Assembly (NCBI GenBank): GCA_018061945.1
Contig: JAGOTD010000001.1
Coordinates: 62,001-126,000, forward strand
Reading direction: 5' to 3'
DNA length: 64,000 nucleotides
Origin: Candidatus Peribacteraceae bacterium
Lineage (GTDB): Bacteria > Patescibacteriota > Gracilibacteria > Peribacterales > Peribacteraceae
In this document: piece by piece, positions 1 to 7,376 of the stretch
Position numbering within the stretch: position 1 is the stretch's first letter
Layout of the letters: each line of letters opens with the position of its first letter
Notes under the pieces: model-generated
Database searches by the model: none
Seen by the model: the letters and a program-made list of their open reading frames with translations, nothing else
Told to the model about the DNA's origin: nothing
Position numbers and translations under genes: made by a program

Positions 1-353
1 CCAATGGGATAACAGCTGCTATCGCGTGTTCCGATTGCCTCTTTGCAGATAGCAGTCGGATTGAGTGGATCTGTCGAAATCGTCTGTTGTTTTGGGATGG
101 CATTATGATCCAACTGATACGCCTGAAAAGCATTTTGCAACTGACGTGCGTACGTCTGTCGCTGCACATTGTACGTCGCCACCAGAATGTTTTTCGGCCC
201 GATGAGCGCGATACTCGCCGCCGACACGGCACCGACGACACCGATTGCGATAACCAACTCGACTAACGTAAACGCATGGCGTTCGCGCTTGCGGCGATGA
301 CCGTGCTTTTTTTTGTGCCGAAGCGGATGCTGTGGGTGTGAGTGCCTGGTCAT
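1..353 (-). CDS. Type IV pilin-like / pseudopilin protein, C-terminus cut by window edge
   Basis: The minus strand reads open from an ATG at 353 to the window edge (117 codons visible). After a basic, His/Lys/Arg-rich leader of about 28 residues comes the prepilin motif AFTLVELVIAIGVVGA, with the class III signal peptide cleavage context (Ala in place of the common Gly at -1, Phe at +1, Glu at +5), followed by a hydrophobic helix. The visible globular part has two Cys (near residues 103 and 113). Known family role: subunit or minor subunit of a type IV pilus or type II secretion pseudopilus, processed by PilD and held in the inner membrane before assembly. The His-rich leader is unusually long. 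Which pilin class it is cannot be said from the N-terminus. Confidence 0.85.
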   Translation of the reverse strand, partial: MTRHSHPQHPLRHKKKHGHRRKRERHAFTLVELVIAIGVVGAVSAASIALIGPKNILVATYNVQRQTYARQLQNAFQAYQLDHNAIPKQQTISTDPLNPTAICKEAIGTRDSSCYPI

Positions 354-399
354 AATCACAAAATTTTCTTTACAGTATAGCATATATTACCTCTGATTG

Positions 400-430
400 T
401 TGACATAATTGTTCTATAAAGTACTATTAT
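400..430 (+). promoter_or_regulatory. Sigma70-type promoter for the GlsB-like gene
   Basis: A perfect -35 box TTGACA lies at 400-405, followed by TACTAT at 422-427 (16-bp spacer) or TATTAT at 425-430 (19 bp). It points to the gene starting at 520 and would give a leader of about 85 nt. A purine run GGAGGAGGG lies at 460-468. Confidence 0.6.
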
Positions 431-519
431 TAATTTTCGTCAATATTACAAAGGTGTAAGGAGGAGGGCAGTTGTACGTCTTAAGATATATATCTTTTTT
501 CTCTTTCTTCTGTATTTTT

Positions 520-780
520 ATGGCTACTACCTCTCTTCTCACGTTTCTGTTTATCGGTCTTGTTGCCGGCTGGCTCGCCGGAGAGCTCTACAAAGGCTAC
601 GGTTTTGGTCTGATCGGCAACATTATCGTCGGTATTCTCGGCGCCCTCATCGGTGGCTGGCTCTTTGGCGGCACAGTATCGATTGGCGGCAATCCGCTAC
701 TGTCTTCGATTATTACCGCTACGATCGGCGCACTGATTCTGCTCGCGCTCATTGGTTTCTTCCGGCGCACAAAGGTCTAA
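520..780 (+). CDS. GlsB/YeaQ/YmgE family small membrane protein (transglycosylase-associated protein family)
   Basis: A protein of 86 residues with three hydrophobic Gly-rich helices. The family core is visible: IGLVAGWLAGELYKG, then GNIIVGILGALIGGWLFGG. Family members are about 80-90 residues long, sit in the inner membrane and are stress-induced; the biochemical role is unknown, and the transglycosylase name is historical. I place the start at ATG 520 because this gives the family length. An alternative TTG start at 472 lies 4 nt after a strong purine-rich ribosome binding site and would add 16 hydrophobic residues, so the start is uncertain. The bases before ATG 520 are a pyrimidine-rich tract like those before the small genes at 18223, 18557 and 21465. 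Confidence 0.8.
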   Translation: MATTSLLTFLFIGLVAGWLAGELYKGYGFGLIGNIIVGILGALIGGWLFGGTVSIGGNPLLSSIITATIGALILLALIGFFRRTKV

Positions 781-805
781 ACGGCGAACTACCAAGCACC
801 AATTC

Positions 806-838
806 CCAACTCCCAATTCTTCACTTTTTGGGAGTTGG
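806..838 (+). terminator. Hairpin after the GlsB-like gene
   Basis: CCAACTCCCAA at 806-816 pairs perfectly with TTGGGAGTTGG at 828-838 (11-bp stem, 11-nt loop). A second partial copy of the right arm (TTGGGAGTTG) lies at 849-858. There is no proper T tract, so it may act as a weak terminator or as a transcript-stabilising hairpin. Confidence 0.5.
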
Positions 839-886
839 TCTTTGGACATTGGGAGTTGCTGTGTAACGGGCGTATACTGAGCACCT

Positions 887-1420
887 ATGCACTCACGTAT
901 GCTTGCTTTTTTTGTCGCCACTCTCGCTCTTATCGGGTGTGCTTCGCATACATCTAATCCTCTCCTCCCCTCCTCTTCGTCCTCTTCTTCTCTGCAAGCG
1001 ACTCCTTCGTCTAGTCGATCAGAAACGAGTGATATTCCAACCGATGCGCAGCTCAAAAAAATACTAAGTCCTCTTGCCTACTCCGTCTTACGCCAAGGTG
1101 CAACCGAGGTGCCGTTTACGAGTGACTTACTGCACGAAAATCGTACAGGAACGTATGTGACTGCCGACTGCAACGAGCCGGTTTTCCGATCGGAACAAAA
1201 GTTCGATTCTGGTACCGGCTGGCCCAGTTTTTGGGCGCCGATTACAGCCGATGCAGTGATTCTGGAAGAAGATACGACACTCGGCATAACGCGCACCGAA
1301 GTACGCAGCAAGAAATGCAACAGTCACCTCGGACATGTGTTCGATGATGGACCACTGCCAACAGGAAAGAGGTATTGCATAAACGGCGTGGCGCTTAAGT
1401 TTGTGGCGGATGCGGAATAA
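887..1420 (+). CDS. msrB: Lipoprotein peptide-methionine (R)-S-oxide reductase MsrB
   Basis: 177 residues. The N-terminus is a lipoprotein signal with lipobox LIGC (Cys18), then a Ser-rich linker typical of exported proteins in this window, then a complete MsrB domain from about residue 55. Visible family motifs are KFDSGTGWPSFW, SHLGHVFDDGP and RYCIN, the last holding the catalytic Cys. MsrB reduces methionine-R-sulfoxide in proteins; the lipobox places it outside the cytoplasmic membrane, where it would repair surface proteins. Of the two CxxC zinc pairs of the usual zinc-type MsrB, each keeps only its second Cys (TADCNEP and RSKKCNS), so zinc binding is doubtful. The resolving Cys of the zinc-free type is also absent (Thr in SGTGWPSF). 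Identity is sure; the recycling mechanism is unclear. Confidence 0.93.
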   Translation: MHSRMLAFFVATLALIGCASHTSNPLLPSSSSSSSLQATPSSSRSETSDIPTDAQLKKILSPLAYSVLRQGATEVPFTSDLLHENRTGTYVTADCNEPVFRSEQKFDSGTGWPSFWAPITADAVILEEDTTLGITRTEVRSKKCNSHLGHVFDDGPLPTGKRYCINGVALKFVADAE

Positions 1421-1575
1421 GGACTCAGAGGAAACAGAAGACTCAAAGGACTCAAAAGAAAGACGCTATAGTTGTGTCGGTCATAGAGGAAGAATCGATT
1501 ATAGTCCATAAATATGATGCATGTGATTTCTCATTCCTTTGTTTCCTCTGAGTCCTTTGAGTCTTCTGAGTCCTT
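1421..1575. repeat. A/G-rich inverted repeat between convergent genes
   Basis: CAGAAGACTCAAAGGACTCA at 1435-1454 has a perfect 20-bp reverse complement at 1549-1568, and flanking pieces (GGACTCAGAGGAAAC) recur in both arms in rearranged order. The right arm lies inside the 3' end of the EVE gene and encodes its acidic Asp/Ser/Glu tail. It may be a bidirectional terminator or an inserted repeat; a related pair lies at 2750-2868. Confidence 0.75.
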
Positions 1576-2037
1576 ATAAAGCCCCATCCTCTCCACCTCC
1601 AAAAACTCCTGCTGACTCACCGGAAAAACCGAGAGACGATTCCCGCGTTTGAGTAATTGCATGCCGAGTAGTTTAGGATTTTTCTTGATAGATTCGACGG
1701 AAACAGGCTGCGAGAATTTTTTGCGGAAGGCGATATCCACTACAAACCAGCGCGGATTGCGTGGATCGCTTTCCAAATCCGGATGATCACTTTTCGGGTC
1801 AAACTGGGTCGGATCTGCGTAGCCTTCGCGCACAATTTCGGCGATGCCGGCTGCATGCGGCGGAGTGGTGCTCGAATGGTAAAAAATACACAGATCGCCT
1901 ACCTTCATGTTGTCGCGCAGAAAGTTGCGCGCCTGAAAATTGCGCACACCATCCCAGTGCGTTTTTTTGTCACGTTTGAGATCATCTATCGAATAGCAAT
2001 CGGGTTCGGATTTGAGAATCCAGTAGTTCTTTGGCAT
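1531..2037 (-). CDS. EVE domain-containing protein
   Basis: 168 residues. The protein starts with YWILKSEPDCYSIDDL and continues with WDGVRNFQARNFLRDNMKVGD and YHSSTTPPHAAGIAEIV, the classic order of an EVE domain (thymocyte nuclear protein 1 family, PUA-like fold). The PRWFVVDIAF strand and LLKRGNRLSVFPVS segment complete it. EVE domains bind modified bases in DNA or RNA and occur both as stand-alone cytosolic proteins and in modification-dependent restriction. The last 15 residues (DSEDSKDSEETKE) are not part of the fold: they are encoded by the right arm of the inverted repeat that follows the neighbouring msrB gene. The start ATG fits the conserved first strand. Confidence 0.93.
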   Translation of the reverse strand: MPKNYWILKSEPDCYSIDDLKRDKKTHWDGVRNFQARNFLRDNMKVGDLCIFYHSSTTPPHAAGIAEIVREGYADPTQFDPKSDHPDLESDPRNPRWFVVDIAFRKKFSQPVSVESIKKNPKLLGMQLLKRGNRLSVFPVSQQEFLEVERMGLYKDSEDSKDSEETKE

Positions 2038-2199
2038 AGGAAGGTACTGTAAAAGATCATATAGCCCTGTGCAATCAATCCGTTTCGAAGATGCGTATCG
2101 GAAGAGAAAAAACGATCTACGTCAAAATGTTTCGGGCGTATTAATCCCACAGCATGGTACACTCGATGCATACACAATAAAGCTCCAGGCATCATCGGC

Positions 2200-2742
2200 G
2201 TGGGAGTAGTGATTGCACTTATGGGTGTGGCGGTTGTATTGATGATGCAGAAATCGATGGAACAAAACACAGAGGCAACAGCGTCGTCGTCATCGCAATT
2301 CAATACACTCTTTCAGCCAAAACCGGTCAGTAAAAAGCTGCACTGTCGGACTATCGGCACGACAAAACCCGATCCCGACTGTACGCCTGGCACTCTGGTA
2401 AGGGGCATTACGAAAGAATATATCTGCACGCCCGGCTACGGCCAGTCGCTGCAAGCTCTAAGTGACACAGAAAAACGCGCAGTGTATAGCGCCTACGATA
2501 TTGCGTTGTTTGCTTTGGATCAGTATCAAATTGATCGCTTCATCAGTTTGAATTTGGGTGGCTCGAATGACCCTGCGAATCTATGGCCGCAAGCAGGCGA
2601 ACCAAAACCTGGGTACCAAGAAAAAGATGCAGTGGAAGAAGAATTGCACCGACGTGTGTGCGACGGAGAAATGAAACTCAATGATGCCCAGAGAATTATC
2701 GCAACGGATTGGGTGGAGTTTCATAAGACGATGACACAGTAG
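2200..2742 (+). CDS. Membrane-anchored HNH endonuclease-like protein, probably inactive
   Basis: 180 residues. An N-terminal hydrophobic anchor (VVIALMGVAVVLMMQK) is followed by a Ser-rich stretch and then a domain that matches exported HNH-like proteins: CTPGTLVRGITKEYICTPGY, LGGSNDPANLWPQ, and a C-terminal part with KDAVEEELHRRVCDGEMKL and DAQRIIATDW. In the usual family the segment before LGG reads IDHLIPLELGG with the metal/catalytic His. Here it reads IDRFISLNLGG, so the His is replaced, while the following Asn motif is intact. I infer loss of nuclease activity or a changed role. The start could be GTG 2200 or ATG 2221; both keep the anchor. It is convergent with the next gene, separated by an inverted repeat. 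Confidence 0.75.
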   Translation: MGVVIALMGVAVVLMMQKSMEQNTEATASSSSQFNTLFQPKPVSKKLHCRTIGTTKPDPDCTPGTLVRGITKEYICTPGYGQSLQALSDTEKRAVYSAYDIALFALDQYQIDRFISLNLGGSNDPANLWPQAGEPKPGYQEKDAVEEELHRRVCDGEMKLNDAQRIIATDWVEFHKTMTQ

Positions 2743-2875
2743 GGGCACAGAGGAAACAGAAGAACCAAAGGAACCAGACGATGCAGAGGATTTTGTGAGG
2801 AAAGATTTCCAGAAGTTTTTTCAGCCACCAATTCAAAATAATTAAAAGTCTGTTTCTTCTGTTTCCTCTTATTTA
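2743..2875. repeat. Second A/G-rich inverted repeat between convergent genes
   Basis: GAGGAAACAGAAGA at 2750-2763 has its perfect reverse complement at 2855-2868. The same 14-mer also occurs at 1428-1441 in the first repeat pair. It separates the HNH-like gene from the convergent TIM-barrel gene. A weaker relative of the C/T-rich arm lies just after the ABC exporter gene, near 4335-4370. Confidence 0.65.
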
Positions 2876-4188
2876 TCGTTTCTCCGATACTTTCGCGCCA
2901 GCGCACTCTTCATGCGCATGTATGACGGAAGTCCACGCACGGTACCTGCATCGACAATCCAGCTCGTGAGTACGTGAAACACACGACGTTCGTATGATCG
3001 CTGCAAAAAAGGCACGTCGATGCGATTGATGCCACGCACGAGCAAGCGCGAACGCCAGCGTGACTGCTGCACCTTCTTTTTCCTCTTCTTTTTCGGATAC
3101 AGCTGCACACGCGAAGCAAGGCGTTGCGGTTTTTCAAGATGACTAATGAGAAGTGGCTGCCATAATTTTTTAGTTGTAAATTCGGATGCCTTATAGCAAG
3201 GAAAGTAACCGAGATTACGACTCTCGGTATACACTGCATCGACATCACGTTGAGAGAACATCGCATGTCGTCCGATGACATTTTTGTAGCTGACAATAAA
3301 CACTGATTTAGCCGCAGACGCAATGATCGGCGATAGTGCATCGTTACCACGTACGAATGGATGATTAAAATTTTCAATCAACAAATAGTCGTGATTTCTA
3401 TCGAGATCGGCAATGTTGTAACCGTAAAACAATTGAGTATCAAGATTCGCATCCAGTCCATTGACCCCAAACTGCTTGCCTGCTCGGTGCGCAATCGATG
3501 ATAATTCTTCACTGAGCTGCTTCATGCATTCAACGCGAAAATCGATGTAGTGTTGTGTCGAAAGATCACGCAGATCGTGCAAGAGCGGAATAGAAAGTCC
3601 GCAGTACTCCGCAAAATTTTTTTGGCAATAATCGCAATAACAACCAAAAAAAGTTGTATATTTGCCGACTGGAATCGGAAACTGACCGAAGTGAAAATTA
3701 TCAAGAAACACACCATCAACATTCTCAAAACATGCTGCCTGTACGCGTCCTGCCAGCAGTCTACGAAACTGCGGATTATTAATACAACACAGTCGACGGC
3801 CCTTGTGATACGGAATGAGCGATCCGCGGTGATCGCGACAGTAGTAATCGGTATCCCGATGCGAAGCGTACACGAGATTGGTTCCCTGTACGTACGCATG
3901 GGTAGCAATCCCCAATTGCTTGAAATTTTCCAAACGCTCGCGTAAAAATTGTCGATCTTCCTGTTCCTGATCGTCAGAAAATCCCCACGAGTAACTAATC
4001 CATGCATCGGTAATACCAAGCTTTTCTTTATATTGAGACAATACATCTACATCATATGCGCGTAAAAATGCCTCTTCGTCGATGCGAGGTGAAAAGAATT
4101 TTTGTTTGATCATGCGAATCGTGCCAGGACCAGCCCAGTAGTACACGCCGATACGATGAGGCTTGCTCAATGAAACAGTTTGTATCAT
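2869..4188 (-). CDS. Putative glycoside hydrolase-like TIM-barrel protein (GHL-type)
   Basis: 439 residues from ATG 4188 (a GTG at 4212 would add 8). No signal peptide. The order of motifs fits hypothetical glycosyl-hydrolase (alpha-amylase clan/GHL) proteins: GVYYWAGPGT at the first strand, DAWISYSWGFS, GIATHAYVQGTN, then NVDGVFLDNFHFGQ with Asp-Asn at the fourth strand, a CYCDYCQKNFAEYCG segment as in GHL6-like proteins (DNF then CxC-x2-C), and KQFGVNGLDANL. The Asp of FLDNF is the likely acidic active-site residue by analogy. Substrate is unknown. The C-terminal 90 residues are very basic (KKKRKKKV, then several Arg-rich runs), so nucleic acid or envelope contact is possible. Family placement is from pattern only. 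Confidence 0.55.
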   Translation of the reverse strand: MIQTVSLSKPHRIGVYYWAGPGTIRMIKQKFFSPRIDEEAFLRAYDVDVLSQYKEKLGITDAWISYSWGFSDDQEQEDRQFLRERLENFKQLGIATHAYVQGTNLVYASHRDTDYYCRDHRGSLIPYHKGRRLCCINNPQFRRLLAGRVQAACFENVDGVFLDNFHFGQFPIPVGKYTTFFGCYCDYCQKNFAEYCGLSIPLLHDLRDLSTQHYIDFRVECMKQLSEELSSIAHRAGKQFGVNGLDANLDTQLFYGYNIADLDRNHDYLLIENFNHPFVRGNDALSPIIASAAKSVFIVSYKNVIGRHAMFSQRDVDAVYTESRNLGYFPCYKASEFTTKKLWQPLLISHLEKPQRLASRVQLYPKKKRKKKVQQSRWRSRLLVRGINRIDVPFLQRSYERRVFHVLTSWIVDAGTVRGLPSYMRMKSALARKYRRNDK

Positions 4189-4370
4189 GGGTGAGAAAAG
4201 TATACACACCAATCACCGTCCCGACGATTTTCGAATATCTTGATGCAAAAAGATGATGTTCTAAGGCAAATATGGGGCTTTTGATCTTCATTATTTTTAC
4301 TAGGACATCGGCGCGGCGCACCTCGTCTGCGGTAATACAGCCTTCCACACCCTTTAAGTCTTCTAAGTCT

Positions 4371-6143
4371 TTATTCCTCCCCCAAAAACCCACCTGCCTG
4401 CAACTCATACAAGTGCTTGTAGATGCCGTTTTTCTTGGTGAGCAATTCTTCGTGGGAACCAATCTCGGCAATTTTTCCTTCGCTGAGCACAATGATCCGG
4501 TTAGCGCGCTTGATGGTGGAAAGGCGATGGGCGATGACGATCGTCGTGCGATCTTTCATCAAGTATTCCAATGCATCCTGAATATATTTTTCCGAAACGG
4601 AATCTAAGCTGCTCGTTGCTTCGTCGAGAACCAAGATGGGGGCATCGGCCAAAATAGTACGAGCGAGCGCCACTCTCTGACGTTCGCCACCGGAGAGCTT
4701 GACTCCACGCTCGCCGACATGTGTGTCGTAACCTTTGGGCAGAAGCTCGATAAACTCATGCGCATGCGCTTTGCGTGCGGCTTCTTCGATCTGCTTTTTG
4801 GTTGCATGCGGTTTGCCGTAGCTGATGTTTTCGGCGATTGATCGATGGAACAAAATCGGCTCTTGCGGCACGAGTCCAATTGCGCGACGCAAACTTTCTT
4901 GCGTAACGTGAGCGATGTTTTGATCGTCAATAGTGATGGATCCGCGCTGTACGTCGTAGAGCCGCAGTAGCAATTTGACGATGGTACTTTTGCCGCCGCC
5001 CGAGTGACCGACCAATGCAATCGTTTCGCCAGAATTGATACTGAGAGAAAAATTTTCAAAAATCGAACGCTCCAGATTGGCGTACTGAAAAGATATATTT
5101 TTAAAGTCGATCGTACCTTTCGAAACTTTGAGCGCCTTGGCTTTTGTCGCATCTTCTACCGCAAGCGGCTGCTGAATAATGCGAAGCGTGTCACCAATGC
5201 GCGAAATCGCCTGCATGTAATAGCGCACAGATCGCCCGATATCCCACAACTTGCTCCATAACTGCCAAATGTAGACGATGATGACAACGAATGATCCGGC
5301 TGTGAACACGCCACGCCGCCACAAATCCAAACTGATGAGCAGAATCCCTATTTCGACTATGAGCAGCAGCGCATACTGCACAACGCTAAAAAATGTTGAA
5401 AGAGCCCAGGTTTTTTTCTGACGCCTATTCCATTCCAAAAGCAGCGCCGTATGTCGATGATTCTCGCGGTGCTCCCCAGCAAAAGATTTTACCACGGTGT
5501 TGGCGGTGATGGTATCCACCAAATTTCCTGTCACACGCGAATCCTGTTCATCGACCCATTTGCTGAACTTCATGAGGTACAGATTTGATCCGATGGACAC
5601 CACACAGTACGCGATGATGCCCACAAGAACCCATGCGGCAATGAGCAATGAATAGGCGCCAAGCGCCACCATAAAGCCGACGCTGATGGCAAGTGCCGGC
5701 AGAAAGGTCATCACGATTTTATCTAATACCTGCTCTACCGCATCGACGCCGCGCGTGATTTTTCTGGCGGTGGATCCAGCAAATTCGTTCACATGAAAAT
5801 CGGTAGAAAGCAATTGTGTCTTGGCGAACGCCTCATCGTGCACGCCTTTCATGACGTCTGGCTCCACTTGGCCCAGCAGCCAAAACCCCAACTGTTCGCA
5901 CGACATCGCCAGCCCGATAATGGCGGTGCCGCTGAGAAACATGAAACGCGCATAGCGAAAAGCGTCGTCTGTACTGGACTTGGCAATCGTATCAATAGCT
6001 GCTCGGAAAAAAAGCGGCTGACTTAACGACAGCGCCGCTGCTGCCACGATGAGCAAAAATATGCCGAGTAGTTTGAGACGATTACCGCGCGCATGCTTCC
6101 AAACGAAACGAAGAACCTGCCCGTGAGTGGTAGCGGAGGACAT
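4371..6143 (-). CDS. ABC exporter, fused permease and ATPase (MsbA/MdlB type)
   Basis: 590 residues. An N-terminal six-helix membrane domain (residues about 20-310) precedes a canonical nucleotide-binding domain with Walker A GHSGGGKST, Q-loop VPQEPILF, signature LSGGERQR, Walker B ILVLDEATSSLD and H-loop IAHRLST. All catalytic residues are present, so it should work as a homodimer, unlike the heterodimer at 21.8-25.3 kb. Members export lipids, peptides or drugs across the inner membrane; the substrate cannot be read from sequence. It stands alone on the minus strand between the TIM-barrel gene and the sigma-like gene. A short C/T-rich repeat remnant follows its stop. Confidence 0.92.
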   Translation of the reverse strand: MSSATTHGQVLRFVWKHARGNRLKLLGIFLLIVAAAALSLSQPLFFRAAIDTIAKSSTDDAFRYARFMFLSGTAIIGLAMSCEQLGFWLLGQVEPDVMKGVHDEAFAKTQLLSTDFHVNEFAGSTARKITRGVDAVEQVLDKIVMTFLPALAISVGFMVALGAYSLLIAAWVLVGIIAYCVVSIGSNLYLMKFSKWVDEQDSRVTGNLVDTITANTVVKSFAGEHRENHRHTALLLEWNRRQKKTWALSTFFSVVQYALLLIVEIGILLISLDLWRRGVFTAGSFVVIIVYIWQLWSKLWDIGRSVRYYMQAISRIGDTLRIIQQPLAVEDATKAKALKVSKGTIDFKNISFQYANLERSIFENFSLSINSGETIALVGHSGGGKSTIVKLLLRLYDVQRGSITIDDQNIAHVTQESLRRAIGLVPQEPILFHRSIAENISYGKPHATKKQIEEAARKAHAHEFIELLPKGYDTHVGERGVKLSGGERQRVALARTILADAPILVLDEATSSLDSVSEKYIQDALEYLMKDRTTIVIAHRLSTIKRANRIIVLSEGKIAEIGSHEELLTKKNGIYKHLYELQAGGFLGEE

Positions 6144-6202
6144 GTTGCAGAAAACGTGGAAAGATGGCTTTTGTTACAAGAAAAGTTTATTTTTTTGCCA
6201 CC

Positions 6203-7048
6203 TTAGGCAGCCAGCAAAGCACTCAACTGCTTTAGTCCATGATAATTAATTTCTACTATTTGAGAAGGTGTTACATGCAATTCTTCCGACAGCGTCGTTT
6301 CTGATTTGTTGCTAAGCATGCCGCAAATAACTATTCGTTCTGTGAACGGCAACTGCTTAAGTGCCTGTAACAATTTTGCAGGATCTTCCTTGGAGACCTT
6401 AGGGGATTCGCGGTCTTTTTTTATGGGCATATTGGCAGCGCAACCTATTTTCTGGAGCGCTCGGGAATAAATTTTATAAATGCCCCACTCTGAAAGACCA
6501 ATTTGTTCAGCCAACGTTTTTACCGGCACATCCGTTAAAATACCAAGGACGACCACCCTATCTCGGATATTTATCGCCTGTAAAAGAATAGCTGCATTGA
6601 TATAATCTAAATTTTTTTGTTCGAGCTCTTCTTCGATTTTCTCCTCCTCTTGTACATCCATCTTTGCACCACTATCGATGAGTAATTTTTCTCCAATTAT
6701 TGCTGAGCATCTTCGTTCCTTTGCCTTTTTTCTCCAGCAATCAGACATATAATGACGAACAACAGTTGCGAGCCATGCATCAAATTTTCCCTCCATTATA
6801 GCTGGCCTGTCTTTGAGAATCTTCATTGAGATGTCTTGAACACACTCTTCAATATCAGCATGCTGTATTCCCCGTCGGCTCAGGAAAGATCGAATACGAA
6901 CTGCCAATAATTCATACAATTCGGCGTAGGTACTTTGTGCCTGTACGGAGTCGCCCTTTTCCACACAAGAGATATACTTACTTAACAACCTTTCGCAATT
7001 GCCGCCGTCCGATTGAGGGGATTCATGAGATTTTGATGGACCATTCAT
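6203..7048 (-). CDS. ECF-like sigma factor with two tandem region-4 helix-turn-helix modules
   Basis: 281 residues. Residues about 45-120 match sigma region 2 of ECF factors (DIEECVQDISMKIL, then FDAWLATVVRHYMSDCWRKK). An acidic Glu-rich linker (about 140-155) leads to a region-4-like unit with an HTH (TLAEQIGLSEWGIYKIYSRAL) and, after a Lys-rich linker, a second unit (TERIVICGMLSNKSETTLSEELHV). Ordinary ECF factors are about 170-200 residues with one region 4. No cognate anti-sigma gene is next to it. The gene is A+T-rich and has a leaderless-type promoter. It could be an alternative sigma factor or a sigma-derived regulator; target genes are unknown. Confidence 0.7.
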   Translation of the reverse strand: MNGPSKSHESPQSDGGNCERLLSKYISCVEKGDSVQAQSTYAELYELLAVRIRSFLSRRGIQHADIEECVQDISMKILKDRPAIMEGKFDAWLATVVRHYMSDCWRKKAKERRCSAIIGEKLLIDSGAKMDVQEEEKIEEELEQKNLDYINAAILLQAINIRDRVVVLGILTDVPVKTLAEQIGLSEWGIYKIYSRALQKIGCAANMPIKKDRESPKVSKEDPAKLLQALKQLPFTERIVICGMLSNKSETTLSEELHVTPSQIVEINYHGLKQLSALLAA

Positions 7049-7055
7049 AAGTATA

Positions 7056-7083
7056 TTTATAGCTTATTAACACATTTTGTCAA
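7056..7083 (-). promoter_or_regulatory. Leaderless-type promoter of the sigma-like gene
   Basis: On the minus strand TTGACA (7083-7078), a 16-bp spacer and TATAAA (7061-7056) are followed by only 7 nt before the ATG at 7048. Transcription would begin at or next to the start codon. Confidence 0.7.
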
Positions 7084-7208
7084 AATATGAGCACTGCTTC
7101 GTCTTCTTATCTATGGAACACATAAGCCTAACACCAACTCGCACTGGTTTCCGCCGGCATCCGAAATTGTATCGAATCGGCATGGGCGAACAAGGAGTTC
7201 AAAGAGTC

Positions 7209-7300
7209 CCGGCTGACCTCATCCCCACCTGCGTTCTCCGGAACTACGGCGGGCAGGCGCCCTTCGGGCACCTTCTCCTTCGAGGAGAAGGGAGCTTAGG
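7209..7300. repeat. Partial copy of the two-hairpin intergenic repeat
   Basis: The stretch contains GCCC-TTCG-GGGC-like and CTTCTCC-TTCGA-GGAGAAG hairpins and ends that resemble the right half of the complete elements at 28896 and 43358 (hairpin, then GTGCCCGAAGGGC-like segment, then GGGGATGAGG). The 7049-7376 interval holds this repeat and the sigma-gene promoter; I see no gene in it. Confidence 0.55.
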
Positions 7301-7376
7301 ATAGAAATACAATGAGATAGGCAGCAACCACCTTCCCCATCCTTTCCTCCTCTCTAACCTTTCCTCTTTTCCTCCT

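Noticed and set aside
697..1056. 119-codon minus-strand frame over the GlsB-like gene end and msrB start
   Set aside because: Antisense to two clear genes, no family features, composition is that of a shadow frame.
7077..7304. 75-codon plus-strand frame in the region before the ABC-F gene
   Set aside because: Most of its sequence is the hairpin repeat (PTCVLRNYGGQAPFGHLL comes from such repeats in many genomes).
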